This document shows, piece after piece, positions 63,291 through 64,000 of a stretch of DNA of 64,000 nt. The stretch is from Dyadobacter beijingensis DSM 21582 (GTDB lineage Bacteria; Bacteroidota; Bacteroidia; Cytophagales; Spirosomataceae). The translations under genes and the position numbers were made by a program. The notes under the pieces were generated by a model that ran no database searches, had not been told where the DNA came from, and saw nothing but the letters and a program-made list of their open reading frames with translations. Location of the stretch: the NCBI RefSeq assembly GCF_000382205.1, contig NZ_KB907792.1, positions 176,922-240,921 on the forward strand. Direction: 5' to 3'. Each line of letters opens with the position of its first letter. Within the stretch, counting starts at the first letter, position 1.

Positions 63291-64000
63291 TTACTTCACA
63301 TCCAGCTCAATATCCGCGAACTGAAACCCTACCTTCCACTCGTTAAATGGCGAAGACGGATCGACGAAGTCGACGGTAATGATGTGTTTGCTGACAACGG
63401 TCTGCCCATTGAGCGATACGGAGAACCACGGCTGATCGAACGGATAATAGAGCAGCGGATCGAAAATGGTTTTCATTTTCAGCCTGAGCTTGTATTTGCC
63501 TTGTGGTTTCTGATCACCGACCAGGATCACGCCGGAATTTTGGGAGTCCACTTCCAGAAAGGTGACGGGATTGCCGTTTCCGGGTTCATGGAGCCCAAGC
63601 GGAACTCCGTCGGGGGCGAAGAATTCGATGCCGATTTCATAGTTGGACGTTCCATATTTGGGTGGAAATACGGTTCCGTCGGGATCGTTGCGGAAGCCTT
63701 TGAGGTCGATCGTGAAATTTACGAGCTTAGGCGGCTGTGGCTGGTTGATGCCACCCGAACCGACAGCATTGAAGAATGTTTTGGGCAACAGGATACCTGC
63801 ACAGGAAGACGAATTTTCAACCGTCACCGTGTAGCTTTTTCCATTCACCAGCGTGCCCGCCGGTACGGACATGGCCGTTTGTGTTGTAGGTTTTTTGTTG
63901 AAGCCCGCGATTGGATTTGCTCCCTCAAAAATCGTTACCAGGTATTGGCTACCCGGTGGGAATGAGCCGCTTTTGTGCCATTCGATGTTGAAATTGACGG
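63291..64000 (-). CDS. secreted protein sharing the metallopeptidase C-terminal domain, partial
   Basis: This minus-strand gene runs off the window end, so only the last ~236 codons are seen. The visible part aligns throughout with the C-terminus of the neighbouring M4 protease (for example NFNIEWHKSGSFPPGSQYLV, FDPLLYYPFDQPWFSVSLNG and EWKVGFQFADIELDVK). The two are tandem paralogs 35 bases apart. The N-terminus lies outside the window, so whether it is also a peptidase is unknown. Confidence 0.85.
   Translation of the reverse strand, partial: VNFNIEWHKSGSFPPGSQYLVTIFEGANPIAGFNKKPTTQTAMSVPAGTLVNGKSYTVTVENSSSCAGILLPKTFFNAVGSGGINQPQPPKLVNFTIDLKGFRNDPDGTVFPPKYGTSNYEIGIEFFAPDGVPLGLHEPGNGNPVTFLEVDSQNSGVILVGDQKPQGKYKLRLKMKTIFDPLLYYPFDQPWFSVSLNGQTVVSKHIITVDFVDPSSPFNEWKVGFQFADIELDVK

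Noticed and set aside
63264..63965. A plus-strand frame opposite the last partial gene
   Set aside because: The minus-strand translation matches the neighbouring protease C-terminus throughout, so the plus-strand frame is a shadow.

Overview
The window comes from a Bacteroidota chromosome, most likely Cytophagales and Dyadobacter-like. The genus is an inference. The evidence is a SusD-type lipoprotein, a Por-type (T9SS) sorting tail, FecR/ECF-type regulators, LytS/LytTR signalling, many secreted hydrolases, promoters with a TAnnTTTG -7 element, and no consistent Shine-Dalgarno sites. I saw no rRNA, tRNA, CRISPR array or intact insertion sequence.

Region 1 (1-1.5 kb): the 3' end of a SusD-like gene, then a small GNAT-like gene paired with a short acidic gene. 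Region 2 (1.5-21.2 kb) is a cobalamin locus with three B12 riboswitches. Riboswitch 1 (minus) controls a NiCoT-like cobalt transporter and a BtuB-like TonB receptor. Riboswitch 3 (plus, different subtype, followed by a candidate terminator) controls cobB, a ferredoxin-fused cobN, a fused ChlI/ChlD-type chelatase subunit, cobQ, cobD and cbiB. Riboswitch 2 (plus, nearly identical to riboswitch 1) controls a BtuF-like lipoprotein, a PduO-type adenosyltransferase, cobU, cobT, cobS and cobC. Together they cover metal and corrinoid uptake, cobalt insertion, amidation, adenosylation and nucleotide-loop assembly. The corrin-ring methylation genes are not in the window. A decayed Rpn-family nuclease gene lies between the two biosynthetic operons.

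Region 3 (21.2-31.2 kb) holds a DinB-like protein, a shortened ECF sigma/anti-sigma pair, a DoxX-like protein, a phosphocholine-type phospholipase C, a DUF1080 protein, a phosphoesterase, a cytochrome c, small unknowns, an AT-rich gene-poor stretch, and a DUF2236/MpaB-like oxygenase. Region 4 (31.2-40 kb) is an SOS mutasome (imuA, imuB, dnaE2). imuA is separated from imuB-dnaE2 by about 3.2 kb of opposite-strand genes. Both halves have the same palindrome just upstream of their starts, a candidate damage-response operator.

Region 5 (40-64 kb) holds a zeta-like toxin-antitoxin pair, a LytS/LytTR two-component system with a truncated AraC-like gene, a large secreted VWA protein next to a TlpA-like thioredoxin protein, esterases, an ArsR/SRPBCC module whose SRPBCC protein is fused to an alpha/beta hydrolase, NmrA, GNAT, pirin and aldo/keto reductase genes, a T9SS-tailed protein, and two tandem secreted proteins sharing a C-terminal domain, one an M4 metallopeptidase. 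The two ArsR modules (36.3 and 51.9 kb) carry matching tandem 16-bp operators.

The most notable signals are the split mutasome with its shared palindrome, the twin ArsR operators, the ferredoxin-CobN fusion, the R2-only sigma with a stub anti-sigma, and the shared C-terminal domain at 60-64 kb.
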